Shown one piece after another: positions 1 to 7,149 of a DNA stretch of 22,007 nt (positions are counted from its first letter, which is position 1; the number at the start of each line of letters is the position of its first letter). The DNA comes from a virus. The stretch covers positions 1 through 22,007 of IMG/VR virus record IMGVR_UViG_3300045135_003632; one strand, 5' to 3'. Below the pieces are notes generated by a model that did no database searches, had not been told where the DNA came from, and saw only the letters and a list, made by a program, of their open reading frames with translations. A program made the translations under genes and the position numbers.

Positions 1-156
1 AGCACGCCTCTGTTCCATTATTGCGTAAGGTCATATAGCAAACCAATCGCCAAAGCAACTGAAAATAGTTACAACTTGACCAAGGTGGTACGAAAGCGCG
101 AAGTCTGCTGAGAGCGGCGTTCACGCATGACGGTGTTTTAACCAAAGAGCTTTCCC
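1..156. other. Non-coding stretch beyond the end of the lysis genes
   Basis: This AT-richer stretch follows the end of the minus-strand lysis genes. I see no convincing open frame, tRNA, attachment-site repeat or strong rho-independent terminator. It may contain the transcription stop of the late operon or the prophage edge, but nothing in the sequence shows either. Confidence 0.5.
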
Positions 157-405
157 TTAACCACACGCCCTCACCTGCGCCCTGAGCACAGCATAATCTA
201 CCAGCCAGTCCACGATCCGCGCCCCTTCAGGCAGCGCGGCGATTTCCTCTGCGATCTGAGCCTGCTCGGCCCGGCTGTACTCCACTACGGGTGGGCAGAC
301 GCCGTGCGATCCTTCAGAAACCACCCTCGCGCAGGCGGTCAAGGAGATCATCGCGGTTGCGAGGGCGGCGGCTGGCAGCGTCCAGCATCTGACGTTGAAT
401 GGCAT
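157..405 (-). CDS. Rz1-like outer-membrane spanin lipoprotein (o-spanin)
   Basis: An 82-residue protein with a lipoprotein signal peptide: a hydrophobic stretch at residues 8-22 ends in the lipobox LTAC, making Cys25 the likely lipidated residue. The mature part is about 57 residues and ends in the pattern DYAVLRAQVRAC, which I recognise from small Rz1-like proteins of alphaproteobacterial phages. The ATG at 405 is chosen because it gives a proper signal peptide and has GGAG 8 nt upstream; the open frame runs further upstream to 495 but without signal features. The first 92 nt overlap the i-spanin gene in another frame, the classic Rz/Rz1 arrangement. By family knowledge it spans the periplasm with the i-spanin and fuses the inner and outer membranes at lysis. 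Confidence 0.75.
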   Translation of the reverse strand: MPFNVRCWTLPAAALATAMISLTACARVVSEGSHGVCPPVVEYSRAEQAQIAEEIAALPEGARIVDWLVDYAVLRAQVRACG

Positions 406-571
406 TGGTGCGCTCCAGGTGATCGATCCGCTCGGCGGCGCGGCCTGCGCGCTCGGCCGTGCGGCGGAGGTTGAGGACAAATAGGGTGATGGCAAGAGCG
501 ACGAGCGCGCATCCCGCCGCTCGCCGCGCCCATGGCCGGGTAAGGATCTTGGCCAGCAGACTCCCCCACAT
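314..571 (-). CDS. Rz-like inner-membrane spanin (i-spanin)
   Basis: An 85-residue protein with one membrane segment (about residues 17-34, Ala/Leu/Val-rich) preceded by Arg residues, followed by an Arg/Glu/Ala/Leu-rich stretch (about 36-70) that should form a coiled coil. This is the architecture of inner-membrane spanins. Its start codon overlaps the endolysin stop (TGATG at 573-569), and the o-spanin start lies inside it in another frame. The function is inferred from architecture and context; sequence identity to lambda Rz is not expected. A small holin is the main alternative, but the single membrane segment with a long charged helix fits a spanin better. Confidence 0.65.
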   Translation of the reverse strand: MWGSLLAKILTRPWARRAAGCALVALAITLFVLNLRRTAERAGRAAERIDHLERTNAIQRQMLDAASRRPRNRDDLLDRLREGGF

Positions 572-1251
572 CAGCGAAGGCCTTTCTTCCAGTCATCGAC
601 GCGCGCCCAGACCGCTACCGCGATCCCGGCCAGCACGAGGGCAATGAACAGCCAGCGCAGACTGTCGAGATAGGGGACCAGCGGAAGCACGGCACCTTGG
701 GCTTCTGCCAGCACCTCCTGCGCCACCTCGACCCCCGCGGCCCCAACCGTGGCGAGGCCCGCGGCCCCTGTCCCGCGCAGGGTTCGGCTTTCGGCCAGCA
801 ACTCGCGCGCGGGCGGGCTTTCCGGCGCGAACGGCACCGCCCGGACCGGGAACTTTTCGCCCCAGGTTCGCGCGGGTCCCAGATCGATGTGCATGAAGCC
901 CGAGCGCGGATAGTAGCCGAAGCCGAGGAAGCCCACCTCCCGCGCCACCGCCTCAAATGCCACCGGATCATGGTTCGCCATGGCAATATCAAACGCCGTA
1001 CCGTCCATATGCTTCGAGCGGGTTGCCCCGCCCACCGCCCGATTATGCTCGGGGCTGCGATAGGCTGAGCGAAGGATCAACGGCTTGCCCAGCCGGTCAC
1101 GAAGCGCCTGCAGCTTGTCCATGGCTTCCGGGTGCAGCTTCAACTGGCCCGTTCCACGGCAGGCTATTTCCGCGGGCGAGAACTTCTTCCAGCGCCATGC
1201 GCGCTCGGGCACATCGCGCCAATGACGGTAGGTTTTGACTGGTTCAGGCAT
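571..1251 (-). CDS. M15-family peptidase endolysin with a C-terminal membrane segment
   Basis: A 226-residue protein whose first ~130 residues are a zinc D-Ala-D-Ala-type peptidase of family M15 (Peptidase_M15_3-like). The zinc and catalytic pattern is visible: SKHMDGTAFDIA supplies His81 and Asp88, and MHID supplies His121. Such domains cut peptide cross-links in peptidoglycan. There is no N-terminal signal peptide. Residues ~200-217 form one hydrophobic segment followed by a short charged tail, so the enzyme is probably membrane-tethered. The ATG at 1251 is chosen over the upstream in-frame one at 1281 because GGAAGG lies just before it and it overlaps the end of the preceding small gene. 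It is translationally linked to the spanin pair downstream, making a lysis cassette. Confidence 0.85.
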   Translation of the reverse strand: MPEPVKTYRHWRDVPERAWRWKKFSPAEIACRGTGQLKLHPEAMDKLQALRDRLGKPLILRSAYRSPEHNRAVGGATRSKHMDGTAFDIAMANHDPVAFEAVAREVGFLGFGYYPRSGFMHIDLGPARTWGEKFPVRAVPFAPESPPARELLAESRTLRGTGAAGLATVGAAGVEVAQEVLAEAQGAVLPLVPYLDSLRWLFIALVLAGIAVAVWARVDDWKKGLR

Positions 1252-1381
1252 CGGGGCCTTCCGTGACGATCTCGCCCTCATGGGTGAGCGTCACGCCGAC
1301 GGTGAAGCCCACATGCCGGCCGTCTTGAAAGACCGGAGCGTTGGCAAAGGGCAGCGAGAGGTAGCGCGGGGTCTCAGCCAT
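1244..1381 (-). CDS. Small hypothetical phage protein, 45 residues
   Basis: A 45-codon frame starting at ATG 1381, with GAGGAG about 7 nt upstream, and stopping at TGA 1246-1244. It starts inside the end of the preceding 63-residue gene (8-nt overlap) and ends 8 nt inside the endolysin gene, the same coupled layout as the rest of the operon. The protein starts MAETPRYLSLPF and has no membrane segment or recognisable motif. It is supported by the ribosome binding site, the perfect fit between neighbours and the absence of any other gene in this gap. The function is unknown. Confidence 0.6.
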   Translation of the reverse strand: MAETPRYLSLPFANAPVFQDGRHVGFTVGVTLTHEGEIVTEGPDA

Positions 1382-1565
1382 GATAGGTCTCCTCAATGAT
1401 GGCGGTGATCTGGGCATCGGTCATGCGCGCGCCGCCTTCGACCTCGATCTCGATCGTGTCCTTGACCCGGAAATACGCCCCGACATTCTCGAGGATCTCG
1501 GCGCGGATGGTGGCGATGTTGCCGACCATGTCGCGGGCGAGGCTGATCAGTTTGATTTTGGTCAT
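1374..1565 (-). CDS. Small hypothetical phage protein, 63 residues
   Basis: A 63-residue protein with a mixed N-terminal half (MTKIKLISLARDMVGNIATI) and an acidic C-terminal half ending in an Ile-rich helix-like stretch (TDAQITAIIEETY). Its start overlaps the stop of the Cys-rich tail gene (ATGA at 1565-1562) and its end overlaps the next small gene by 8 nt, so it is firmly part of the late operon. I do not recognise the family. Its place between tail-end genes and lysis genes suggests a small tail-tip or fibre accessory protein, but that is only inferred from position. Confidence 0.65.
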   Translation of the reverse strand: MTKIKLISLARDMVGNIATIRAEILENVGAYFRVKDTIEIEVEGGARMTDAQITAIIEETYHG

Positions 1566-2413
1566 GTGGTGAACTTCCCGACATAGACCTCGAAGGTGAT
1601 CTCCCAGGTCGAACTGGTGTTGTCCGCGGGTGCCCAGGCCGACGGATAGGAAAAACAGCTCTCGGCGTAGTCCGTGGCCCTGACGCTCGTGTATTGGCGG
1701 TTTGAATGCTTGAACTCGGCCTTGACGGCATCGCCTTCGAGAAACACCGAGACAATCCGGCTGAGCCAGGGCGCGCCGCCAGGGATGAAGGCGCTTTCCA
1801 GAACGGTCGATCCATTGGCGGCGATCATCTCGCCATTGGGAATGGCACTGACAAACGTCCCGAAATCGCTCTGGCTGCCCGCAACGAGGCGATTTGCGCG
1901 CATCAGGACCAGCAGGAAATCCGGATTGGTCCCTACCGCCAGCGTGCCCAGCGTGTAGGTCTGGCTGTGTTCAAGCGCCGAGACCCGGTTGCCGCTGGAG
2001 GTGTAATAGCCCTCGACATCGACCCAGTCGCAGACCCTCTCGTAGCCGCAGCGTTCCTCATAGCCGCAGGAATAGACATTCTCGCAGACATATTGATAGC
2101 CGCAGACATTGCGGCCGAGGGCGAAATCATACTCACAGAGATACTGCGTCCCGCAGACGTAATCATAGCCGCAGGTGTAGACGTCGTTGCAGAGATATTC
2201 GTAATCGCAGCGGAAATCCCGGCAGCCAGACATGAAGGCGCTGACAAAGCCACTCGCGAGCGCCGCGGGGGTATCACCGCTTTCCGGAAATGCATGGGTG
2301 ATGGTGTGGGTCAGCACGGCGGCGATATGGGGCATGGGCGTGCCGGTATCAAAAACCACATCGCCGTTCGCGTCGGTGACGCGGATGATGTTGTCGCGGG
2401 CCTCAAAACTCAT
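1562..2413 (-). CDS. Tail-end protein with an 11-cysteine hexad array
   Basis: A 283-residue protein in three parts: an N-terminal segment of ~60 residues; a Cys/Tyr-rich array at residues 64-128; and a ~150-residue C-terminal region with Ser/Thr, aromatic and beta-prone sequence. Cysteines fall at 64, 69, 75, 81, 87, 93, 104, 110, 116, 122 and 128, so the step is six residues almost throughout, with one step of five and one of eleven. The unit is roughly C-G-Y-x-Y-V. The gene is coupled by ATGA overlaps to the genes on both sides and sits after tip protein J, where side fibres or receptor-binding proteins are often found. I do not recognise a family. A fibre or tip-adhesin role is inference from position and composition. 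Confidence 0.75.
   Translation of the reverse strand: MSFEARDNIIRVTDANGDVVFDTGTPMPHIAAVLTHTITHAFPESGDTPAALASGFVSAFMSGCRDFRCDYEYLCNDVYTCGYDYVCGTQYLCEYDFALGRNVCGYQYVCENVYSCGYEERCGYERVCDWVDVEGYYTSSGNRVSALEHSQTYTLGTLAVGTNPDFLLVLMRANRLVAGSQSDFGTFVSAIPNGEMIAANGSTVLESAFIPGGAPWLSRIVSVFLEGDAVKAEFKHSNRQYTSVRATDYAESCFSYPSAWAPADNTSSTWEITFEVYVGKFTT
2030..2224 (-). repeat. 18-nt in-frame repeat units coding the Cys/Tyr hexads
   Basis: Within the tail-end gene, units of about 18 nt recur in phase, each coding a hexapeptide that ends in Cys, with GCGGCTA-type blocks (coding C-G-Y) returning in several of them. The DNA copies differ mainly at third positions and in the variable residues, so the array is diverged rather than freshly expanded. 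One unit has been widened to eleven codons (residues 94-104). Confidence 0.8.
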
Positions 2414-3147
2414 ATGTGCACCCCGCGCCCCGCAGATCCGGCAAAGCTGCCAGTGTAGGTGGAAGATTGCAGCGCGACGCTGCCATCGGGCAGCACGACC
2501 TTGAGCCCGCCGCTTTGCACATCGGCCGTTTTGCCGGCGGTCACGAAGACATCCGGGGCGGCGCTTTCGCGGAGATAGCGATAGGCGGTGCTGAGCTTGC
2601 CAAAGCCTGCGCGAAACACGTTTGGCTCGATGCGGATGCTCTCATTGCCCAAGGGAGAAAAAAGCGTCTCGAAGAGAAACACGCGGTAGCGGCGGGTAAT
2701 GGCGGGCAGTGTATCGTCGAAGGTCACCCAGTTCTCGAAGGCGCGAAGCGCAGTGCCCGTGACAAAGATGCTGACAGCGCGGGCGCTTTCGCCGACCTGC
2801 TGAACGACGGTGCCTGAGGGCATCTGGGATGAGCCATAGAAGGGGATGAAAGGCACGACGCGACCGAAGCTGTGGCTGGCCAGATCAAAGGTCTCGGTGC
2901 CCTGGCGAGGGTTGTACCAGGTGGTTGAGCCGAAGAGGCCCTTGGAGGTCGAGGAACTGCGGGTGCGCTCGGGATGGGTCAGCGTCACATCAATCAGTTG
3001 CGCATTGCCAAGATAACTGAGGTCCGAGTGAAAATGCAGATCGCCCAGCTGGGGCCCGGTCGGGGTCTCATAGGTCGCCGGGGCAGCGTCACCCTTGTAG
3101 ATGAACACTTTACCGGTCGTGCCATCGGCATGAAGCGTGCGGGCCAT
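2410..3147 (-). CDS. Hypothetical phage tail protein, 245 residues
   Basis: A 245-residue soluble protein, rich in Thr, Ser, Gly and aromatic residues, with no signal peptide, membrane segment or coiled coil. Beta-prone stretches dominate (for example TGTALRAFENWVTFDDTLPA). The start overlaps the stop of the NlpC/P60 gene (TGATG at 3149-3145) and the stop overlaps the start of the Cys-rich gene, so the three are translated together. Position downstream of tip protein J suggests a structural tail-tip or fibre-linked protein. I do not recognise the family. Confidence 0.7.
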   Translation of the reverse strand: MARTLHADGTTGKVFIYKGDAAPATYETPTGPQLGDLHFHSDLSYLGNAQLIDVTLTHPERTRSSSTSKGLFGSTTWYNPRQGTETFDLASHSFGRVVPFIPFYGSSQMPSGTVVQQVGESARAVSIFVTGTALRAFENWVTFDDTLPAITRRYRVFLFETLFSPLGNESIRIEPNVFRAGFGKLSTAYRYLRESAAPDVFVTAGKTADVQSGGLKVVLPDGSVALQSSTYTGSFAGSAGRGVHI

Positions 3148-3800
3148 CAGGTTTTGATCCTCATGAAGCTCACCACCCAGGCCCGCCAGCGGGCATCAAA
3201 GTCCTGGATGCAGGAGGCGCGGTTCGGGAAGTGATGCAGGAAGAGGCCGTCGCCGAGATAGACGCCGCAATGGTTGGCGCGGTTCGGGCTTTCTTCGTCG
3301 CGACGTGACAATGAAAACAGGATCCCGTCGCCGGCTTGCGGCATGATCACCCGGTCCCAGCGGTGGAGTTCCGGGTTGGTCACGAAGACCCCGTCGGTCA
3401 GCCATTGGTTCACCAGCCGCTCCGGCGTGTCGGTCAGCATGGCCATCTCATGGCCGCGCTCGCGCGCCATCCAGTCGCGCACGATGGTGTAGCAGTCGTA
3501 TTGGCCGAGAACATAAGGGCGGCCCTCGTAGGGGGCAGCACTCTCCCAGGAGCGTGGCAGATGCAGGCGATGGCGACCACTCGGCCATTCGACGAAGACT
3601 GTCGGCTCTGTCACGTCCTGCACGACAGCCCCAAGATCGGGCACGGTGCGAAGATGGGCGAATAGGTTTTGGGGTGCGCTGAGCGCCAGGCTGATCCGTC
3701 CCGCCTCATGGAGCAGCCAGAGCTGGCGGCTCGGGTCTTCGGCCCAATACGCGCTTGCCGCGATCAGGGGCGAGAGGTCTTGCAGTTCGTGGGTGGTCAT
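3147..3800 (-). CDS. NlpC/P60-like tail-associated peptidase, second copy
   Basis: A 217-residue protein. The C-terminal ~120 residues look like an NlpC/P60 cysteine peptidase: YDCYTIVRDW supplies the nucleophile Cys at about residue 103, and NHCGVYLGDGLFLHHF supplies the His followed by the typical glycine-rich strand. The N-terminal ~90 residues could be a small accessory domain, not the JAB/Mov34 domain of lambda gpK. In lambda-like phages such proteins sit in the tail tip and help cut peptidoglycan or process the tip. This one comes after J rather than before it, and is the second such protein in the operon. It starts 10 nt after the J stop and overlaps the next gene by one base. Confidence 0.75.
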   Translation of the reverse strand: MTTHELQDLSPLIAASAYWAEDPSRQLWLLHEAGRISLALSAPQNLFAHLRTVPDLGAVVQDVTEPTVFVEWPSGRHRLHLPRSWESAAPYEGRPYVLGQYDCYTIVRDWMARERGHEMAMLTDTPERLVNQWLTDGVFVTNPELHRWDRVIMPQAGDGILFSLSRRDEESPNRANHCGVYLGDGLFLHHFPNRASCIQDFDARWRAWVVSFMRIKT

Positions 3801-3810
3801 GCGGTCAGGC

Positions 3811-6084
3811 TCACACGGTGATGGTGATGGTCTTGGCGTTGAGGTCGATCTTGAACTTGCCGTCGGCGCTGCGGATGACGCCGGCGGTGGCGGTGCCGAT
3901 GTCGGAGGTGATGGCGGAGAGTTGGGTGACGCTCATGACCTCAGCGCTGATCCCGCCTGCCGAGATAAGGCCCGCGATGACCGCGTCCCCTGCGAGTGTT
4001 GTACCGCTGCCGGGCGCGCCGAGTTCCCCGTTGATGTCGCTCGCATCAATCTCGCGGCTCCAGGCGCTGCCGGTCCAGCGGTAGAGCTTTGCATCACTGG
4101 TCAGGAAGACGACCCGGCCGGGGAGGTTCCCGGTCTCGGGAAGCGCTGACAGGATCTCGACGGGGGCGAGATTTGCGTCCTCCATCAGCCCTTTCAGCCC
4201 GCCGCGCAGGTCCTCCCCTTGAAGATAAATCCCGAGCGTGGTGACATCGAGCCAGCTTGACCACTCGGTCGGACGATCGAGCACATAGCGCCCCCGCACC
4301 TCGTATTCCGCCTCGGGCAAAAGTCCGTCCGAGACCAAAACCGAGCCGGCACCACGGTCCGCGATTCCGGAGGCTACGACCTGCGCCGTGGCCTTTAACC
4401 GGATCTCGTAGCGCACGAAAAGCGCGTCCAGCGCGGCGCTGCCCACCCAGGACAAGGTAATGGCAGGGCGACGGTCAAGGCCAAGTGCGTCCTTCAGCGT
4501 GCTGGCCGCCACCGACCAGCCGGCGATGATCTGCGGCGGGCGGGGGGCGAGGCCGGTGACCGGGACGACCGCGGGCAGGTCCTGATCGGAGGTCCAGCCA
4601 TAATCGGCCGGGTCGCGTTCTCGCAGCACCAGCTCTTGGTTGATCGTGACCGGATGGTCGGTGATCTCCACCACCTCGAAGATCTTGTTCGTGTAGCCGT
4701 TGCGTGCGCTTGTCCAGGCGATGGTGTCGAGCGGCTCGAGCAGGAAGGCCTCGGGCGGAAGGACGAGGCGGTGGGTGCGGAAGCGGCGCGCGTCCTTGAT
4801 GTAGGCGCTCATCAGCTGCGCGACTTGGCTGACCTCCGAGCAGGCCGGAAAGTTGAGGCTCGTCGAGAGGCGACGGCCACCGTCCTCGGCTTCCCAGGTG
4901 GCATTGAAAAGCGGGGGTGCCGCGCGCGAGGTCCAGAGGCTGGCGGGTTCGGGGTATTCCGAGGCGATGGCATTGGCGCTGGCCGCCAGCCCGGGAAACG
5001 GGTCCAGCTCCTGCGGCGCGGAGATGACGATGTCCTCGTCACTGATGAACTGCACCGGGGCCGCCGGGGCACCCACGCGCATCCGGAACACGCCACCCAT
5101 CTCGCTGATCTGCCCCAGGCAGGTTTTAGCCAGCTCGTCAATGACCTCGGCCGGCTCCATCTCCAGCTTGACCTCGAGGCCGGCGACAAAGCTGGGACGG
5201 CTGCCAATTGGCGCATCGCAGGCGTTCATCGCGGCGAACCAGTTATCAAGCGGCAGGTCATCCGCAGGCACATCGCCGCCCCAGATCTCGCCGGTCGGCA
5301 GGCGAATGCCGCGCAGGATGTTGTAGATCATCACAGCGGGGTTGGCGGAGCGCGCCCAGGTTAATGGAGCATGCCAGCGCTGTGCCCCACTGCCGCCGAC
5401 GCTGCTGTCAAACCGCGGATCGTAAAGCGGCACGCCGTCCAGCTCGAAGCGGACGGTGGGCAGATTGTTGAAAACTTCGCGGTTATAGCGCGCGGTTAGG
5501 ATCGCATAGGCGGTGCCGTGGCCGACAAAGCTGCTGCTCCAGGGTCGGTCTGGGTAGCTGGCGTATTTGGCGACCAGCATCGGGTCGGCTGCCGTTTGAC
5601 GGCCGTCGTAAAATTTGATCCAGGCGTGGTCTGTGCCGCCCACGCGCTGGTTCAACAGCGGGGAGCCATAGTCTGGGTGGGCTGTAGGGCCCAGGTCGGA
5701 ATAGCCATCATTCAGGATCACCCGGCTGAGACCAATGCCAGGCAGATCGCTGAGCTCGATCACGTAGGTGAGAAACCCGTTCGGCGTGCCTGCATCGTCA
5801 TGGCTCATCGGCGGGCAGACATGGTGGCCGGCGGTGGCAGTTCTCCCCAAGATAAATCCCTGCGGTTCTGTCCCACCGGTCGTGGTGACGGCAGTCTGGA
5901 TGCCGCTTTGCTTGATCGTGGTTTTGGGCGTCAGCGCCCGTGCGATCAGCGAAATCCCCACTGAGATGGCGGTATTGACCAGGATCGAGCCGATAAAGGA
6001 GCTCGCAGCAAAGGCCGAGACGGCCGAGATCGCCCCGCCAATGGCAGTCCCAATGGCGGCGATTGCTGCACCAACGGGCGGCAT
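3811..6084 (-). CDS. Tail tip / host-specificity protein, lambda J type
   Basis: A 757-residue protein, the largest in the tail module after the tape measure. It begins with ~50 hydrophobic Gly/Ala-rich residues resembling the membrane-like region of lambda gpI, which has no separate counterpart here. The middle (about 100-530) matches what I know of phage tip-attachment proteins, with hub-like segments. A fibronectin-type stretch follows at about 540-620. The C-terminal end holds a lyrical Ser/Ala/Ile-rich repeat-like segment closing with RSADGKFKIDLNAKTITI, similar to DUF1983-type ends of J proteins. It is expected to close the tail tube and contact the cell. Its start overlaps the upstream gene as TGATG. 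It is shorter than lambda J (over 1,100 residues). Confidence 0.85.
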   Translation of the reverse strand: MPPVGAAIAAIGTAIGGAISAVSAFAASSFIGSILVNTAISVGISLIARALTPKTTIKQSGIQTAVTTTGGTEPQGFILGRTATAGHHVCPPMSHDDAGTPNGFLTYVIELSDLPGIGLSRVILNDGYSDLGPTAHPDYGSPLLNQRVGGTDHAWIKFYDGRQTAADPMLVAKYASYPDRPWSSSFVGHGTAYAILTARYNREVFNNLPTVRFELDGVPLYDPRFDSSVGGSGAQRWHAPLTWARSANPAVMIYNILRGIRLPTGEIWGGDVPADDLPLDNWFAAMNACDAPIGSRPSFVAGLEVKLEMEPAEVIDELAKTCLGQISEMGGVFRMRVGAPAAPVQFISDEDIVISAPQELDPFPGLAASANAIASEYPEPASLWTSRAAPPLFNATWEAEDGGRRLSTSLNFPACSEVSQVAQLMSAYIKDARRFRTHRLVLPPEAFLLEPLDTIAWTSARNGYTNKIFEVVEITDHPVTINQELVLRERDPADYGWTSDQDLPAVVPVTGLAPRPPQIIAGWSVAASTLKDALGLDRRPAITLSWVGSAALDALFVRYEIRLKATAQVVASGIADRGAGSVLVSDGLLPEAEYEVRGRYVLDRPTEWSSWLDVTTLGIYLQGEDLRGGLKGLMEDANLAPVEILSALPETGNLPGRVVFLTSDAKLYRWTGSAWSREIDASDINGELGAPGSGTTLAGDAVIAGLISAGGISAEVMSVTQLSAITSDIGTATAGVIRSADGKFKIDLNAKTITITV

Positions 6085-6476
6085 CAGGGGGTTCTCACGG
6101 CAAAGGCGCGCCGCATTTGGCCGCGCGGGACAAGCCCGAGGCCCTGAGGCTTCAGGCAGTAGATCATCTCGCCAGCAATGATGCCGAAGGCGTTATCGTC
6201 GAGCACGGCGATATCGCCCACCTGTGCGAAAGCCGGGGCGATCTCAGGCAGATGGGCAGCCGCGAAATCTACGTGGTCGGTAAAACCCGCGTCTTCCAGG
6301 AGCTGCTGGCCCCGACGCAAGCTGCGATAGGTGCTGCGCCAGCCGCGGGCAAAGTCCTGACCCGTGGCGATCTTCACCCAGCCGGCCGCGAAGAGCGCGC
6401 AATCATGGCGGCCGGCCTGGAACGGCCGCTGGCCCGCCTCGGCGGCATAGGCGATGAGCAAGGACAGCCGGTCCAT
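6084..6476 (-). CDS. NlpC/P60-like tail protein (DUF6950-like)
   Basis: A 130-residue protein. GRHDCALFAAGWV near residues 22-34 is the nucleophile segment of an NlpC/P60-like fold, and GDIAVLDDNAFGIIAGEMIY corresponds to the central strands where the catalytic His would normally lie; a Phe occupies that region instead. This resembles, from memory, the DUF6950 group found just before J in alphaproteobacterial prophages. The ATG at 6476 is chosen because it overlaps the upstream stop exactly (TGATG, 6478-6474); an in-frame ATG at 6506 would lie inside the upstream gene. It occupies the slot of lambda K. Whether it is still enzymatic is doubtful because of the missing His. Confidence 0.75.
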   Translation of the reverse strand: MDRLSLLIAYAAEAGQRPFQAGRHDCALFAAGWVKIATGQDFARGWRSTYRSLRRGQQLLEDAGFTDHVDFAAAHLPEIAPAFAQVGDIAVLDDNAFGIIAGEMIYCLKPQGLGLVPRGQMRRAFAVRTP

Positions 6477-7087
6477 CAGGCGCGCTCCCGGCTCTCGCCC
6501 CACCACACACCGACTTCGCCTGCGATATCGGTGTAACGGCGGAAGGCGTCACCAGTATTCCGGCGGCGCATCTCGGCATCCGAGCGGGTCAGCGTCAGGG
6601 CGCGGGTAAGCCCACGCGCGGCGCTGGCCAGCGTGACCGTGGCCTCGCTGGTGCCGCCGACCTCGCCCGTGCGGATCTTTACCTCATCGACCCAGCCACG
6701 GAAGACGCGGATCGGTTCGGCAATGAGCTGGCCGGTCTCGAGGGACAAGAGCGCGCGGTGGACTTCGGCCGGGGCCAGGCGGGCATCATAGCCGCGCAGG
6801 AGCTGGGCGACCTCCGGCGTCAGTGGGCTTAGCGCCAGCTGAAGCATGCACACCTCGAGGCCGATACCGGCCCGGATCGGCTCCACGCCGATCAGACCGC
6901 CCGCGCCGTAATAGGTGCGGTTGACGCCATTGATGGCGATCGTCAGATGGTCGTCGCCCTGCCAAAGGCCGAGGGCTTCCAGCGCGCCGGTATCGCGATT
7001 GCGGGCGATGACATGCACCATGTGGCGGCCGGCCATGCCGGTGCGGGCGGCGAGATAGGCCGCAGAGGTCGGGTCGAGGAGGCGCAT
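6476..7087 (-). CDS. Minor tail protein, DUF2163-like
   Basis: A 203-residue protein starting MRLLDPTSAAYLAARTG and containing a beta-rich body (FRGWVDEVKIRTGEVGG). From memory it resembles the DUF2163 group of minor tail proteins found between the tape measure and the NlpC/P60 gene in phages and gene transfer agents of the Rhodobacterales. The ATG at 7087 is chosen over the longer frame to 7210 because the extra 41 residues are Arg/Pro-rich, lie over the brnT gene and promoter on the other strand, and have no family resemblance. The brnTA island separates it from the other minor tail gene (7950-8600). Confidence 0.7.
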   Translation of the reverse strand: MRLLDPTSAAYLAARTGMAGRHMVHVIARNRDTGALEALGLWQGDDHLTIAINGVNRTYYGAGGLIGVEPIRAGIGLEVCMLQLALSPLTPEVAQLLRGYDARLAPAEVHRALLSLETGQLIAEPIRVFRGWVDEVKIRTGEVGGTSEATVTLASAARGLTRALTLTRSDAEMRRRNTGDAFRRYTDIAGEVGVWWGESRERA

Positions 7088-7105
7088 GGGAGGGTCCCTG
7101 GTTGT

Positions 7106-7149
7106 CGTTCTCTTGACGAACGGGGAGGCAAATCGTATATACAGATGCG
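7106..7149 (+). promoter_or_regulatory. brnTA promoter with overlapping inverted repeat
   Basis: TTGACG (7113-7118) and TATATA (7136-7141) are separated by exactly 17 bp, close to the sigma-70 consensus. A perfect inverted repeat CGTTC-N7-GAACG (7106-7122) covers the -35 box and could be the BrnA operator; BrnA-type antitoxins are known to repress their own promoters. The brnT ATG lies 9 nt after the -10 box, so the transcript would have almost no leader. Confidence 0.65.

Noticed and set aside
2030-2224. CRISPR-like spacing of repeats
   Set aside because: The units are contiguous 18-nt in-frame codon repeats with no spacers, fully explained by the Cys/Tyr hexads of the protein.
1706-2458. 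A 250-codon plus-strand frame opposite the Cys-rich tail gene
   Set aside because: Its Ile/Ala/Asp repeats are the antisense reading of the 18-nt Cys/Tyr units; no start signal and no family match.
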